Assembly: GCF_000192865.1 (NCBI RefSeq)
Contig: NC_015276.1
Coordinates: 124,001 to 188,000, forward strand
Length of the DNA stretch: 64,000 bases
From: Marinomonas mediterranea MMB-1
GTDB taxonomy: Bacteria > Pseudomonadota > Gammaproteobacteria > Pseudomonadales > Marinomonadaceae
Reading direction: 5' to 3'
In this document: piece by piece, positions 63,556-64,000 of the stretch
How positions within the stretch are numbered: position 1 is the first letter of the stretch
Layout of the letters: each line of letters begins with the position of its first letter
The notes under the pieces: model-generated
Database searches by the model: none
Seen by the model: the letters and a program-made list of their open reading frames with translations, nothing else
Told to the model about the DNA's origin: nothing
Program-made: the position numbers and the translations under genes

Positions 63556-64000
63556 ATGAAGCGGGTTGTATTATTGGCTTTAGCTGGAATGATGTTAAGT
63601 GCCTGTTCCAATGATAATTGGCGAACGGCAAGTCGTGAGCCTGCAGGTATTGCCGCAGACCCTAATACGACGGACGATGCTATTATTGAAGTATACGCTG
63701 CGGATGCCTTCAGTTGGCGAGGGTGGTTTGCAGTACATACATGGATTGCGACTAAAGCCAAAGGTGCTGACCATTACCAAGTATACGAAGTCGTTGGCTG
63801 GCGGGTGAAACGAGGGCTACCGGCTCTCAGTCATTATCAGACAAAAACACCAGATCGATATTGGTTTGGTGCAAAACCTGACAAAGTACTCTCGGTTCAA
63901 GGTACTAAGGCTGAGCAACTTATTCCTAAAGTCGCTGCGGCAATCGATGTTTACCCTTGGGCAAATGAATATCGCCTTTTCCCTGGACCAAACAGCAATA
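63556..64000 (+). CDS. DUF3750-like lipoprotein (partial)
   Basis: The gene runs off the right edge; 148 codons are visible from ATG 63556 (GGGGAGG upstream). A lipoprotein signal ends at GMMLSAC. The body contains EVYAADAFSWRGWFAVHTWI and VVGWRVKRGLPALSHYQTKT, which fit DUF3750. Function unknown. Confidence 0.75.
   Translation, partial: MKRVVLLALAGMMLSACSNDNWRTASREPAGIAADPNTTDDAIIEVYAADAFSWRGWFAVHTWIATKAKGADHYQVYEVVGWRVKRGLPALSHYQTKTPDRYWFGAKPDKVLSVQGTKAEQLIPKVAAAIDVYPWANEYRLFPGPNSN

Overview
The window looks like chromosomal DNA of a marine gammaproteobacterium, probably an Oceanospirillales member close to Marinomonas. This rests on gene content (urt-ure cluster, cytochrome bo3 oxidase, ureide catabolism, many LysR, RpiR and SDR genes), moderate GC and compact operons; no rRNA or other taxonomic marker is present. 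I saw no tRNA, rRNA, phage, transposase or true CRISPR array. Both ends cut a gene.

Layout: 1-4.3 kb is a mixed accessory stretch: a partial isochorismatase-family hydrolase, LysR and XRE regulators, a HigB/HigA-type toxin-antitoxin pair whose toxin has an early stop, and a LysE exporter broken by a 34-bp tandem duplication. 4.5-22.3 kb is a urea module: the ABC importer urtABCDE, urease ureDABCEFG, a HupE/UreJ nickel permease, then a 1148-residue NCS1-permease/histidine-kinase/receiver fusion with its LuxR-type response regulator and a small P-loop kinase. Four related palindrome arrays with inverted ends sit in the larger gaps of this module. 22.3-30.8 kb holds an HxlR/SDR pair, LysR-TauD-TauE, rsgA with a probable leader peptide, a MerR-controlled Zn/Cu exporter, a lipoprotein hydrolase and an SMR pump.

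30.8-35.5 kb is a Nik/Opp-type ABC importer with a Zur-like palindrome in its promoter. 36.4-41.3 kb is cyoABCDE. 41.4-54.3 kb is a ureide (purine ring) nitrogen module: PuuE allantoinase, FMN reductase, cupin, allantoate amidohydrolase, ureidoglycine aminotransferase, a TauE permease, a GGT-family protein resembling oxamate amidohydrolase (HpxW), an amidase, an RpiR regulator and a divergent polar-amino-acid-type ABC importer. The same inverted repeat (GAAAC-N4-GTTTC) lies before the amidase and before the importer. 54.3-64 kb carries a GNAT, an SDR, a MarR-EmrA-EmrB efflux set, a PCuAC copper chaperone, a GGCT-like protein, RsmC and a partial DUF3750-like lipoprotein.

A coherent reading is nitrogen scavenging. 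The ureide genes open allantoin and release ammonia, with urea possible by alternative routes; urea from inside or outside is captured by Urt and split by urease. The NCS1-fused kinase, placed right after the urease genes, is a candidate sensor for a purine- or urea-related ligand.
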